Below the pieces are notes generated by a model. That model did no database searches, was not told the origin of the DNA, and worked only from the letters and a program-made list of their open reading frames with translations. Below, one piece after another: positions 9,300-19,076 of a stretch of 48,338 nt of DNA. Every line of letters starts with the position of its first letter. Position 1 is the stretch's first letter. This stretch comes from an uncultured Cellvibrionales bacterium (GTDB taxonomy: Bacteria > Pseudomonadota > Gammaproteobacteria > Pseudomonadales > Dasaniaceae): NCBI GenBank assembly GCA_913019905.1, contig CAJVZD010000033.1:1-48338 (forward strand), read 5' to 3'. The position numbers and the translations under genes were made by a program.

Positions 9300-11666
9300 A
9301 TGAGCGTGATTAAAAAACACCGCACACTAATGTGCTCTTTTCTGCGTTTGCGCGCAATATGCACACTTCTTATCGCAGTGCTCCTTTATCCGTCCCAAAT
9401 AACTCAAGCTCAGACTCAAGAATCGGTGAACCTTGCTCAGCAAATGTTTGTGGCGTATTACGGACGACCGGGTGATCCGGGTGGTTTGAATTATTGGGCT
9501 GGCCAGTTTGATGAGTCGAGCAATTTAGATGCGGTATTGTTTGCCTTTGGTGACTCACAAGAATATCGCGACGGCTTTGGCGCTTTATCCAGCGAGCAAC
9601 TCGTTAACGGGCTGTTCTTGCAAATGTTTAATCGTGACTCCGATCCTGGCGGTTTAGCGTTTTATGTGGGGCGATTGGAGAGTGGTGAAGCGACGTTAGC
9701 ATCCATTGCAAAACAAATCGCTGATGGTTCCGTCGATAACGATCTATCCACTCTGGATAATAAAATTACCGTAGCGAACGGCTTTAGCAGTCGTGTGGAA
9801 GAGGAGAATATCAATTATGTTGGTAGTGACATTCCCGCTGCGCAAGATTTGATCAGCTCTGTGACATCCGCTGCGGATGCGATTACACAAGGGGCCGCGG
9901 CGGTCGCGGATTGGGTGCAGTTTAAAAACAGTGTTTCAGTGTCTGTACCTTTAACTGCGGAGCAACTGGCTGAAAGTCTTACCGGCCTTTCGTTACAGTC
10001 GTTTTTCGACGAGTCGTTTGCAGCACTCCTACAAAGGACGCCGGAGGCCGTCATTTGGCAGGCATTGTCGTCGATAGTCACGCTGGAATCGGCAGGGCTC
10101 GATGATATTTCTGATGACTACCTGCTAAACACTGTCGCTATGCATCAAGCTGTATTAGACGTACTGAGAACCTTCGATCGAGACGCGCTGAGCTCATCAG
10201 ATCAAATTAATTACGACGTCTACGAGTGGTATCTTAAAGATAAGGTCAACGAAGGAGACTTTCTCTATTACGAATTTGTGGCCACATACTCGATATTTGG
10301 TACACAGCGAGACACTCAATTATTATTCACCGACATTCACCCTATAGAGTCTCGGGAAGACGCGGAGGATTATATATCGAGACTTAATGCAGTAAAAACC
10401 AAGCTTACTCAATTATCAGAACACTTGGTTGGCCAACAAGCGCTCGGAGTGGTTGAGCCAAAAATTTCTATGGAAGTAGCGCTAGCTGATGTTCAGAGCA
10501 TTGCCAATGGATACGTCAAATCGAACCCTTATTACAAGAACTTATTGACAAAATTGCTGGAGCTTGATTCCGTATCTGAAGAAGAGAGATCTGACTTGCT
10601 GGAAGACGCTCGTACTGCTGTCGCCGATAGCATCATACCTGGCTATTCGATACTCGCAGACACGTTGGCGAATCTATTACCCCATGCGCCCGCGCAAATC
10701 GGCGTTGCTCAATATCCGCGAGGCGATGAGTACTATGTCCAGCAGCTTCGACATCACACGACTACTGAGCTTACCGCTTCACAAATTCATCAGCTCGGGT
10801 TGTCCGAACTTGCTCGGGTCCATGCGGAAATGCGTGTCGTTTTTGATGAACTTGGTTATCCACAAGATGAAACTTTGTTTCAACTATATGAACGGGTAGG
10901 CAATGACGGCGGTACGATTCTCGCTGCAGACGCTTACGATACCTTCAAATCGATAATTGATATTGCTGAAACGCGGCTCAGTGAAGCTTTTGACATTTTT
11001 CCCAAAGCGGACGTACAAGTTGTAGCAGACGATTACGGCGGTTTTTATATTGCGCCATCATTTGATGGGACACGCCCCGGCTCTTTTTACGCAGGAACAC
11101 GGTCCGACCAATCAAGCTATGAAATGCGCACGCTGACCTATCATGAAGCGGTGCCCGGGCATCACCTACAAAACGGCATCGCACTCGACCAAGACGTTCC
11201 AAATTTCCGTAAGCTTATTCGTTTTACAGCTTACGGAGAAGGTTGGGCGCTTTACGCGGAGAGGCTCGCATTTGAACTCGGCTGGTACGACGGCGACCCA
11301 TACGGAAACTTGGGGCGCTTAAAATTTGAGGCTTTAAGAGCCGCTAGATTAGTGATGGATACCGGCATTCATAGCATGGGGTGGACGTTTGATCAGGCAA
11401 CGCAGTTCAATGAAGAAAATGTTGGCGCCTCAGAACGATCTTCTCAAGGTGCTGCGGGGCGTTACAGCGTATCACCCGGACAAGCGACTGCGTACATGGT
11501 CGGCATGTTACAAATATTAGAAGCCAGACAAAGGGCGATCGATGAACTTGGAGACGATTTCGAACTCGCGGAGTTTCACGGGATATTATTGACTGGCGGA
11601 CCGATGCCGATGTCAATTTTGAACACTGTTGTCGATCAGTATATAGAAAGGAAAAAAGACGAGTAA
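9300..11666 (+). CDS. DUF4214-DUF885 fusion protein, predicted exported
   Basis: The 788-residue protein has a signal peptide (ICTLLIAVLLYPSQITQAQ). Residues about 40-165 hold DUF4214-like repeats (LAQQMFVAYYGRPGDPGG and LVNGLFLQMFNRDSDPGG are the two marks). From about residue 220 to the end is a DUF885 domain, with H615-E-A-V-P-G-H-H622, the zincin-like signature of that family, and GEGWALYAERL about 35 residues later as further putative active-site residues. DUF885 proteins are regarded as metallopeptidase-like; DUF4214 is best known from secreted calcium-binding and repeat proteins. The pairing of the two is unusual. A second possible start is the Met at 9330. It is apparently monocistronic. 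Peptidase activity is inferred from the family, not shown. Confidence 0.9.
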   Translation: MSVIKKHRTLMCSFLRLRAICTLLIAVLLYPSQITQAQTQESVNLAQQMFVAYYGRPGDPGGLNYWAGQFDESSNLDAVLFAFGDSQEYRDGFGALSSEQLVNGLFLQMFNRDSDPGGLAFYVGRLESGEATLASIAKQIADGSVDNDLSTLDNKITVANGFSSRVEEENINYVGSDIPAAQDLISSVTSAADAITQGAAAVADWVQFKNSVSVSVPLTAEQLAESLTGLSLQSFFDESFAALLQRTPEAVIWQALSSIVTLESAGLDDISDDYLLNTVAMHQAVLDVLRTFDRDALSSSDQINYDVYEWYLKDKVNEGDFLYYEFVATYSIFGTQRDTQLLFTDIHPIESREDAEDYISRLNAVKTKLTQLSEHLVGQQALGVVEPKISMEVALADVQSIANGYVKSNPYYKNLLTKLLELDSVSEEERSDLLEDARTAVADSIIPGYSILADTLANLLPHAPAQIGVAQYPRGDEYYVQQLRHHTTTELTASQIHQLGLSELARVHAEMRVVFDELGYPQDETLFQLYERVGNDGGTILAADAYDTFKSIIDIAETRLSEAFDIFPKADVQVVADDYGGFYIAPSFDGTRPGSFYAGTRSDQSSYEMRTLTYHEAVPGHHLQNGIALDQDVPNFRKLIRFTAYGEGWALYAERLAFELGWYDGDPYGNLGRLKFEALRAARLVMDTGIHSMGWTFDQATQFNEENVGASERSSQGAAGRYSVSPGQATAYMVGMLQILEARQRAIDELGDDFELAEFHGILLTGGPMPMSILNTVVDQYIERKKDE

Positions 11667-12036
11667 GGCCGGAACGGAAATGTATTCAGTTTCTGTCTTT
11701 GCGTTTTTCCGCGTCGAGGGCGCTTTCCCTCCTGGTGAGTGAGGATAGGAATTGAGACGTGCGTTCTCAGCGAAAGTTTTCGACCGTCGATAAATTGCTA
11801 TTCTAGTCGATCACTCAACTCTTTTGTCTCCTAGGACCAGAAAAATCGTAGTAGTCGTTTCCTGATAAAGTCTTATTCCGGAGCCGTTACTGCATGGAAG
11901 AATACTCCCTGGGTTCAGCGCCAGATCGATACTCAAGGGTGGCCTACTTCTTCCAAGACATAGTCAATAATCCCGCTCCAAACAATACCTAGATAATGTC
12001 TGAGCGTCGGTAGCTTAATGTCGTGATTCTGAAAAG
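11667..12036. other. Intergenic region, no gene seen
   Basis: About 370 bases between convergent genes. No good open frame, no perfect long hairpin and no repeat copy was recognised. Confidence 0.5.
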
Positions 12037-12690
12037 TTAATTTGTCGATATCCTTGCCAGTGCTTTGTTAATGGCTGCACTAAGATAGTTGGGCTCATCG
12101 GTGCCAAGGCGTATCTGCATTCCGCTTTTCAAGTTTATCTTAACTGCCAACAACCCGGACACTCGGTAAAGTGAGCCGTCGCCAAAAAACCTTACCCCAA
12201 AACCCCACCATAGAGGGTCGCAAGTAGTCATAATATTGTCTATTTCTGCGAGCTTAATTGTTTTTCGCCAAAAACGCGGACCAAAGTACCAGGAAACATC
12301 ACTCTCTGTTACTTCAATAGTCATCGAATAGAACAGTATTGAAAGTATCCCTAAACCGACATAAATAAGGCCAAATGTAGCGGGAGGCATAGCCGCAGTT
12401 TCATATTGCAAAATCAGTAAGATGAAACCCACAATACCGAGAGCCAGAAGCATGTAATTACCTCTTTGCACATGCTTGTACATTTCAAAGTTTTCATCGC
12501 TGCAAACAATGTCATCTGCATCAACTTCGAAGACTGATGCTAATGCTTTCACCGTTTCTAACGAGGCATTGCCGCTACTTTCGAGTCGCTGAATCGTTCG
12601 AAGGCTGAGGTCACATGCACTAGCCAGCTCGTCCTGTGACCAGAGTTTCCCGTTACGTAATTTTTTGATGAGCTTTGATTTAGTTTTCAT
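12037..12690 (-). CDS. XRE-type regulator with membrane and PH-like domain
   Basis: The protein has an N-terminal Cro/CI helix-turn-helix (LWSQDELASACDLSLRTIQR, then VKALASVFEVDADDIV). Two predicted membrane spans follow (YMLLALGIVGFILLIL and FGLIYVGLGILSILFY). The C-terminal region of about 90 residues begins IEVTESDVSWYFGPRFWRKT and resembles a bacterial PH domain. The layout suggests a membrane-bound DNA-binding regulator, like other HTH proteins with two spans. Start choice: AAGGAG at 12704-12709 is ideal for a GTG at 12696 (7 nt) and acceptable for the ATG at 12690 (13 nt). The upstream ATG at 12717 would place that site inside the coding region, so it is unlikely. No obvious target; neighbours are unrelated metabolic genes. 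Confidence 0.85.
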   Translation of the reverse strand: MKTKSKLIKKLRNGKLWSQDELASACDLSLRTIQRLESSGNASLETVKALASVFEVDADDIVCSDENFEMYKHVQRGNYMLLALGIVGFILLILQYETAAMPPATFGLIYVGLGILSILFYSMTIEVTESDVSWYFGPRFWRKTIKLAEIDNIMTTCDPLWWGFGVRFFGDGSLYRVSGLLAVKINLKSGMQIRLGTDEPNYLSAAINKALARISTN

Positions 12691-12717
12691 GTCCACGGTA
12701 TTTCTCCTTGAGATCAT

Positions 12718-13207
12718 TGAAAGATTTCATGATACTCAAAGAGTCGGTAATGAGTGACGCCAAACACCCGTCAAAATAGCGACAGTAACCAACCACCCTA
12801 TAATGCAGCGCAACAAAACGCAAGGTTTGCCGGTTAGTCAATGTTAGCCATCACACTGATAAAGATGGCGAATTGCACGGAATTAAGAGAAAAAGAAACA
12901 CACGTCCATTCACATCATTTTGTCTGGGATATTTTGTACTCCGCAGAAGAAAATCTTAGTCGTTATGTTAAAGATTCAAATTTGAACAGGGTTACGCGTT
13001 GGCATCAACCTATCAAAGGGTTACGTAGTACTTGTCACAGGCCCTACAGTTAAAGCCCATTTTTTCGTAAGCGCAGCAGTCATTATTGGGGGGCTTGAGC
13101 AAACTGACGGTGAGGTGTCGTAGTCGTGACGTAGCCGTGTCGTAACAAATTTTCGGATCTTGGATGATGATAAGGCTTTTTAAGCAGTCAAACAAAGGAG
13201 TCATAAA
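12718..13207. other. Intergenic region, one doubtful ORF
   Basis: The 490 bases hold the promoter region of the minus-strand XRE gene. An open frame at 12841-13053 (70 codons, MLAITLIKMANCTELREKE) has no recognisable ribosome site or family. At 13196-13201 an AAGGAG motif sits 6 nt before an ATG at 13208, which opens a frame that runs into the amidohydrolase (see that entry). Confidence 0.4.
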
Positions 13208-13543
13208 ATGAGTGTGCTGATAAATGAAAACGTAGTGAGAAGACTGACTAAAAGAACGATCCTAGCTATAAGATTGGCTGGCTCAGTATTTAGACTTAGT
13301 GATCGCGCGGTCCAAAGAGTTGCGGATGAAGAGATTGGTTCGCAGGCGTCAAAAAGCGAGTGGGCCTCCGCCGATGATAAAGACACGAAGAACTTAAATT
13401 TTAAGACTTCTACTATTCATATTAAACCCTTCACCATAGTAGGTCCAAATCGTGGTTTTTGGGACGTAATTATCGGGTGGATATGCCATTGCGCGGGAAT
13501 AGAGAATCAACTTTTGTCGTATCGATTTGAGAAAAAATTGGCA

Positions 13544-14935
13544 ATGATACCGAAAAAAACGACAACACTGACTTGGTCACTTATTGGGGCCCTAGTTTCT
13601 GTTTTGGCAATCGGCCCGGTTAAAGCGGACCAATTGGCGTTTGTTGGTGTCAACGTTATTCCCATGGGCGGCGACAGGATGCTCAGTGATTATACGGTGA
13701 TTGTTGAGGAAGATAGAATCGTCGCGCTGGGTCCCCGAGCGTCGACATTACCGACTGTTGATGCCACCGTGATTGAAGGGAAAGGCAAATATTTGATTCC
13801 CGGTCTTGCTGACATGCACATCCACCTGCTAGACCAAACATTCATGGCCGCACTGCTCAAAAAAGATAAGCCGATACAACCGTTCGAGAACATGCTCTAC
13901 TTGTATCTTGCCAACGGTGTTACCACTGTCCGGGTCATGGCGGGATTTCCAGAATTACTGGAACTTCGAGATGCCATTGAGCGGGGGGACGTTCTGGGAC
14001 CAAGACTCATCGTAACCACACCAATGTTCGATGGTGAGAAAACGATATGGCCAGCGCCGCTTAGCCGCCCGATTCCGACTGCCGAAATTGCTCGTAAAGC
14101 GGTCCAAGAGTCGAAGGAGGATGGCTACGACATGATTAAAGTGTACACGTTACTGGGACGAGAAGCGTACGATGCTGTCATTGATGAAGCTAAGAAGGTA
14201 AATCTCAAAGTCGTGGGCCATGTACCAATAATGGTCGGCCAAGAACATGTACTCAAATCGGGTCAAGACGAAATTACGCATATGGAGGAGTATTGGCGGT
14301 TTACGCGTGATTACGGCGATGACGTTGTCGAAAAATTTACCGCCATGACTACGAAAGCAGGGGTGTGGTTTTCACCGACCCTCACGACGTATCAGGATCA
14401 AATGAGCGACGGTAAGGTCGTAATGAATCGCCCTGAAAACCGCTACCTCGATCCTCTTATATTGGACTTCTGGAGCAGCAGGATTCCGCCTGCCAGCAAT
14501 AACGAAAAAGCCAAGTCCCTACGGGCGCAGCAGATCGAAGATCTTGGTGGGTTTATGCTTCGTTTGGTAAAGAGCATGTATGATGCAGGAGTACCCTTAA
14601 TGACAGGTACTGATGCCTTGAATCCGATGGCCGTGCCGGGATTTTCCATGCACCGTGAACTCGCGTTATTCAAGAAAGCCGGAATTCCCAACTACCAATC
14701 CTTGCGTGCAGCCACTGCGCGTCCCGCAGAGTTTATGGAGGAAACTGATGAATGGGGAACGGTGTCGAATGGCCACCGCGCCGATTTGGTTTTACTGAGT
14801 GCCAACCCATTGGAAGATATCAACAATACTAAAAGAATTGAAGGTGTAATGGTTCGCGGAAAATGGTTAGCGAGGAACGCCATCCAGCAGCGTCTCGATC
14901 AATTTGCCGAGGAATATGCACAATTATCGAGGTGA
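13544..14935 (+). CDS. Exported amidohydrolase, imidazolonepropionase-like
   Basis: Metal-dependent hydrolase of the amidohydrolase superfamily, 463 residues from this start. Metal ligands are visible: H92-I-H94 (GLADMHIHLLDQ), H226 (VVGHVPI), H246 (EITHMEEYW) and D357 (TGTDALNPMA); the C-terminal small beta domain (NGHRADLVLLSANPLEDI) closes the fold. Exported members of this group often act as prolidase-like or cyclic-amide hydrolases, but the substrate here is unknown. I start it at 13544 because MIPKKTTTLTWSLIGALVSV is a proper signal peptide. The same frame is open back to an ATG at 13208 with a much better ribosome site; the extra 112 residues look unlike this family and would bury the signal peptide. 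The ATG at 13544 has only a weak GAGAAA ahead of it. Confidence 0.88.
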   Translation: MIPKKTTTLTWSLIGALVSVLAIGPVKADQLAFVGVNVIPMGGDRMLSDYTVIVEEDRIVALGPRASTLPTVDATVIEGKGKYLIPGLADMHIHLLDQTFMAALLKKDKPIQPFENMLYLYLANGVTTVRVMAGFPELLELRDAIERGDVLGPRLIVTTPMFDGEKTIWPAPLSRPIPTAEIARKAVQESKEDGYDMIKVYTLLGREAYDAVIDEAKKVNLKVVGHVPIMVGQEHVLKSGQDEITHMEEYWRFTRDYGDDVVEKFTAMTTKAGVWFSPTLTTYQDQMSDGKVVMNRPENRYLDPLILDFWSSRIPPASNNEKAKSLRAQQIEDLGGFMLRLVKSMYDAGVPLMTGTDALNPMAVPGFSMHRELALFKKAGIPNYQSLRAATARPAEFMEETDEWGTVSNGHRADLVLLSANPLEDINNTKRIEGVMVRGKWLARNAIQQRLDQFAEEYAQLSR

Positions 14936-15013
14936 CAGTAAGGATGGGAGTTGGGTTTTATTGCTCCGGCCAATTGCCTCCAACTCCTCACGCAATGCAC
15001 ACTGGATACCTCT

Positions 15014-15224
15014 CGATCAGTTGCTCTCTCAGGGAACAGGCGAGGGCGTTCTCGCAGACGTGTCCCAGCTTGCCCCAAGACCAATTTACCGGAAGCCATT
15101 GGGTTTTCCGATGAGGTTACTTTCCCCTAGGAACAATAAGTCCCAATAAATCCACGATCTACAGGGCTTTTTCGATAAATATGGCTCTGGTTGTTGGGAA
15201 CGAACCAACGACCATTTGGGATTG
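15014..15224 (-). repeat. Degenerate tRNA-Asn-like repeat, copy B
   Basis: On the minus strand, about 15220-15182 reads GTCGTTGGTTCG and ends AGAGCCA, like the T-arm and 3' end of tRNA-Asn, but the anticodon region has drifted away. It is followed by ATATTTATCGAAAAAGCCC and a decayed terminator (15136-15170). Beyond it, 15014-15130 matches 23052-23165 of copy C (GGGAACAGGCGAGRGCGTTC and TTACCGGAAG blocks). The right-hand flank seen in copies A, C and D is absent; the repeat runs up to the stop of the MFS gene. Confidence 0.65.
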
Positions 15225-15237
15225 TTTGAATTCGAAG

Positions 15238-16638
15238 TTAAACCGCCTCCGATGTTGTCCCAGTTGAGTCCTCCGCCGCATCGAGCTGCGCACGGATATC
15301 AGCGTGTTTTGCTTCGTCCAGATCAAAGCGTGAAAACAGCCAAGCACCGATCAAATAGCATACCAGGGGAAACAAGCCCAGCAGAGCGCACATTGCCAAC
15401 TGTACCGTGCGCGTTTGTTCTTCATTGGGAAGAAACCCTACGGCACTGAGTACGAAACCGGTGAACATCAGCATCACCCCGCTAGCGCTTTTTAAAGCAA
15501 AGTTCCAGACGGCAAAATAGACGCCTTCTTTACGCTCACCGGTGACGAGTTCATCGTAGTCGATCACGTCACTCTGAATAGATGGACCAATAGTCGTTCC
15601 GCAACCAGCGAACACACCACACATCAGCGACAGAAAAATGAGCCAGATTACCTGGTAGCTTTGTTCTTCAATAAAGGCCAGTGCGAACATGCCTGCAAAT
15701 GATATCGCCGTGCCAATCATGGCCCAAAACCACAATTTGACCTTGCCGTATTTTCTGGCCAAACGCACCCACATGGGAATGAACAAAGTGGACGTCACCA
15801 TGTAGGTAATAATGGCATAGGGTGCAATTTCTATCATACCCATAACGTATTGCGCCACGTACAGTGCTGCGGCGCCAATAGCCGCTCCGCCAATGTTCTC
15901 AATGAAGGTAACGGTAATCAGCAGGCGGGCGTAGGGATTTTTCCAAACGTCCTTACCCGCGCCAAGTATGCCGTTAGAAGGAGCCTTGGCCACTGAACTA
16001 GTTTCTTTAAGCTTCCATACGGCGATGACGATCAGAAAGATGAGTGCGAAACCCGCATACATGGCAAGCTGGGGAGCCAATAGTCGCACCTGCTCGCGAT
16101 CAACAGACTCCACCGAAGTCAACCAGCCCAAAGTGAGCAGGGCGAAAATACCTCCAACCACGATGCCAGACTGGCGTATACCATAGAGCTTGTTACGCTC
16201 AAAATAATCTTTCGACAGCTCGGCACCCCAAGATAGTTGTGGCACCATGATGGCGGTCATAGACGTATAGAAAGCAAACACCGCAACAGCCATCCAGATT
16301 GCCGTCTCTGATTTGCTCAGGGATACGGGACTGGCAAACAACATGTAGTAAGCAACAGCAGCCGGTATAGCTCCCACTAGAATCCAACTGCGACGCCTTC
16401 CAAATCCGAGCTTTGTTATGTCGCTCAAATAGCCAACTACGGGATCGGTGATAGCATCCCAGATCCGCGACAGACCAAAGATGGTGCCCATAATGGCTGG
16501 CGCAATGAGCAACACATCTGTGGAGTACTTCATCACATACAGACCAAGCAAGGTAAGCATGTAACCCGCTGCCGTAGAAGGCAGCGAGTAGAGCACCATC
16601 TCACGGTTACTCAAAGAAACGCGGGGGTCTGCCGTCAT
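15238..16638 (-). CDS. MFS_2 (GPH-family) sugar:cation symporter-like transporter
   Basis: Inner-membrane transporter of about 466 residues with twelve predicted spans, of the glycoside-pentoside-hexuronide:cation (MelB-like) group. Typical features are the early DAITDPVVGYLSD motif, which in MelB carries the cation-binding acids, the following GFGRRRSWILVGAIP loop, and a central DVIDYDELVTGERKEGVYF segment of the family. The ATG at 16638 (MTADPRVSLSNREMVLYSL) is preferred over 16698, since the extra 20 residues resemble nothing and the family begins just before the first span. Substrate is unknown; many environmental members carry organic acids or oligosaccharides. It shares a strand with the upstream nitroreductase gene, 151 nt away. 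Confidence 0.92.
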   Translation of the reverse strand: MTADPRVSLSNREMVLYSLPSTAAGYMLTLLGLYVMKYSTDVLLIAPAIMGTIFGLSRIWDAITDPVVGYLSDITKLGFGRRRSWILVGAIPAAVAYYMLFASPVSLSKSETAIWMAVAVFAFYTSMTAIMVPQLSWGAELSKDYFERNKLYGIRQSGIVVGGIFALLTLGWLTSVESVDREQVRLLAPQLAMYAGFALIFLIVIAVWKLKETSSVAKAPSNGILGAGKDVWKNPYARLLITVTFIENIGGAAIGAAALYVAQYVMGMIEIAPYAIITYMVTSTLFIPMWVRLARKYGKVKLWFWAMIGTAISFAGMFALAFIEEQSYQVIWLIFLSLMCGVFAGCGTTIGPSIQSDVIDYDELVTGERKEGVYFAVWNFALKSASGVMLMFTGFVLSAVGFLPNEEQTRTVQLAMCALLGLFPLVCYLIGAWLFSRFDLDEAKHADIRAQLDAAEDSTGTTSEAV

Positions 16639-16789
16639 ATGATTATGGCTTCTATATATTTTTGAAAACGGTCTACCATCTACCGCATTACAGCTCAACT
16701 TATGTGGTAATTAGTTGAGCTGTTCAAAAGCTCGAAACAAATTATGCGTGTTGCAAGATCTGCCCCCAAAACTTCTTATTGAGGATTCT

Positions 16790-17473
16790 TTAATCGTCGA
16801 AGCCCAGAAAAACAGTGGCTTCATCCACTCCTTTGCGCTCTGAAACCACAGCATTTGCAGGGAACTCGTCGTCGGGCCAACCGAGCGCAACGGCTTTCAT
16901 AATAACCTGGTCTTCAGCAATACCGGCGTGCTCACGCACAACCGGTGATTGCATAATGCCCTGGCTATTAATAACAGCGCCAAGCCCTCGAGACCAAGCG
17001 GCATTCACCAGCGCCGTTGTCACTGCACCGCAATCAAAGGCAGTATCATCGCTGTCCGCTAGCGTTCGGTCATAAGTGACAATGACACAAACCGGTGCGT
17101 CGAATTGACGAAAGCCGCGCAATACCCAATCCTGCCGCGCGTCTTTATCTTCTCTGGCAATACCCATAGCTGAGAACAATTGTTTTGCTACTCCGACCTG
17201 TCGGTCCCGGTGCTGGCCTTCAAAGGCTTGTCCGATTCGAAACTCGCGCGAATGCGGTACCCCGGCAAGGTTTCGCTCGGTATTTCCACCACGAATAAGA
17301 TCTAGCGGCTCGCCAGATATAACATAGAAATTCCAAGGCTGCGTATTCATAGACGATGGTGCGCGCATCGCTAGCTCTAGAATTTCCTTTATCAAGGCTT
17401 TGGGAACAGGCTCGGGTTTATACCCTCGGATACTGCGGCGGCCGAGAATCACATCATCAAACAGCATTGTCAT
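16790..17473 (-). CDS. Nitroreductase-family flavoprotein
   Basis: FMN-dependent NAD(P)H oxidoreductase family protein of 227 residues. The N-terminal FMN-phosphate-binding RRSIRGYKPEPVP, the APSSMNTQPWNFYVI substrate/FMN motif and the C-terminal ALGWPDDEFPAN segment are the standard landmarks of the family. No signal peptide, so cytoplasmic. GGAG lies 10 nt before the first ATG (17473); a second ATG is two codons later. It is followed on the same strand by the MFS transporter. The physiological substrate is not predictable. Confidence 0.93.
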   Translation of the reverse strand: MTMLFDDVILGRRSIRGYKPEPVPKALIKEILELAMRAPSSMNTQPWNFYVISGEPLDLIRGGNTERNLAGVPHSREFRIGQAFEGQHRDRQVGVAKQLFSAMGIAREDKDARQDWVLRGFRQFDAPVCVIVTYDRTLADSDDTAFDCGAVTTALVNAAWSRGLGAVINSQGIMQSPVVREHAGIAEDQVIMKAVALGWPDDEFPANAVVSERKGVDEATVFLGFDD

Positions 17474-18276
17474 TTTTCATTATCTCCAATCTAGGGGCCT
17501 GAGATCAGACCTCTCGTTACGTATATAGTCTAAGTCGTTAAGGTTGCGGCCGGAGCTTATATGACAGTTAGCCGAGCCGTCCAGTAGTTTCAAATGATTT
17601 AATAGAACGGCCCGTCAAAAAAATCTTATACCGAGGCGGAAGGGGAGACTCTTTTACCAATTCCCGCAGCTGGCCCATTCGCATCATACCGATGGGCCGG
17701 CCTCACTTCCTGTTTATCTGTCAGCTAAATTTATCGATTACCATCGACTGACAGTAATGGCTTGCTTCACCATTGCAATGTAAGTCGTTTAGGTTTTGAG
17801 AGAACTGAGAATGGTTAGCTGATTACTCACCTACGGTTACTTTGAGCGTGCTTGTACAATCTAAAACTAATACTGAGTGCCAAAAACGAAGATCAGTACA
17901 GCAGCAAAGAAACTAGCCTGTAAATACCGCCGTGATTCCGCGACCGCATGGCAACACGAACTGCCATGACCTTGAAAAGTTAACTGTTCGATATCGCCCT
18001 TTGGAACCGTTAAATCCTGGGTGGGTACGACACATTTTTTGGCTAGGCGTTTCGACAATGTTCGCACGAAAATGAACCTACATGTACTCGCTTACAATCT
18101 CCGTTGCCAGTATTTCCCAGCGTCGATTGCCGTGCTGATTACATTTAAAATCTATTGTGCTCATGCCAGCCCCCGAGTGAAACAAAATACCGTATTTAAT
18201 GCCCTTAATGGTTGTATGGCTGTTGATTATGCACTGGGGAACTATACTCTCTATAGGCTTTGAAGAAGGGCGTAAT
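17474..18276. other. Long intergenic region with inverted repeats, no gene seen
   Basis: About 800 bases between divergent genes. It contains a perfect 7-bp inverted repeat GGCCCAT/ATGGGCC (17672-17678 and 17692-17698) and CTGTCAG/CTGACAG (17718-17724 and 17748-17754). Neither has a T tract. Open frames here lack ribosome sites and recognisable sequence. Confidence 0.45.
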
Positions 18277-18963
18277 GTGATAAAGACATTTTCGATTTGT
18301 TTTGCCTTAAATTTGTTCGTTTTCTTATCAGGTTCAATGGCATCAACTTTGACCGGCGGCTTTCCAGAGACTCTTTCTGGACTAGGGGTGACAGGAGAGG
18401 GCCGGCTCGTCGGAGATAGTCGATTTATCGAGTTTTTAAGCTGTTTTTTGGACAAATCGGCGCTGAATATTAGCTGGCAGGCTTATCCAACGTCACGCGT
18501 AATGCGACTAGTAGAGCGTGGAGACATGGATATTAGCTATCCGATGGGTTTCGATGCTGAAAGAGCGGCAGTGTCGATACAATCGCTTCGGGTCGGAGTC
18601 GCACATATTTATTTGGTCTATGTTGGCGCTCCCCCCGTCTTAGACGATAAATTACTAACAGTTGGTACCAAGCGTGGTACCGCGCAGGCATCCGACTTCG
18701 CTGCAAGGGGTTTTAAATCTATCCATCAAAACAATGACTATTTCTCACTCTTTAAAATGCTAATCAACGGCAGGCTCGATATGATTGCTGTTCCTCGAAT
18801 AGTCTACGAATATTATGCTGAAAAAAATGACGATAAACTGAATTTCCAGACATATAAAACCTACGATTATGGATTCTATCTAGAGCCTAATATGGATCAA
18901 GGCTTGGTCAATCTGATCAATAACTCCATCACAGCTTGTAGATCTTTAGCTTCGGAAAAGTGA
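18277..18963 (+). CDS. Orphan periplasmic substrate-binding-like protein (SBP_bac_3 type)
   Basis: The 228-residue product begins with a signal peptide (IKTFSICFALNLFVFLSG). The rest matches the layout of small solute-binding proteins of the amino-acid ABC transporter type: FLDKSALNISWQAYPTSRVM, then a GDMDISYPMGFDAERAA segment, a hinge-like VGTKRGTAQASDFAARG, and MLINGRLDMIAVPRIVYEYY. I start it at the GTG at 18277, which has AAGAAGGG 6 nt ahead and gives a clean signal peptide; the ATG at 18199 adds an unrelated stretch. No permease or ATPase gene is nearby, so it is an orphan and might be a sensor or a remnant. The family call is by fold pattern only. Confidence 0.75.
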   Translation: MIKTFSICFALNLFVFLSGSMASTLTGGFPETLSGLGVTGEGRLVGDSRFIEFLSCFLDKSALNISWQAYPTSRVMRLVERGDMDISYPMGFDAERAAVSIQSLRVGVAHIYLVYVGAPPVLDDKLLTVGTKRGTAQASDFAARGFKSIHQNNDYFSLFKMLINGRLDMIAVPRIVYEYYAEKNDDKLNFQTYKTYDYGFYLEPNMDQGLVNLINNSITACRSLASEK

Positions 18964-19076
18964 CATCGTGGAATACTTGAACGACTGCATTAGATAGACA
19001 GTGTATTGCCCGCATGCCCGCTCTAAGAGTAAACGCTCCCTTGACGACCATATGATTGACGAGCTCGACCTATTGA

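Noticed and set aside
18078..18455. 125-codon minus-strand ORF
   Set aside because: It is antisense to the signal peptide and start of the binding-protein gene and lacks any domain.
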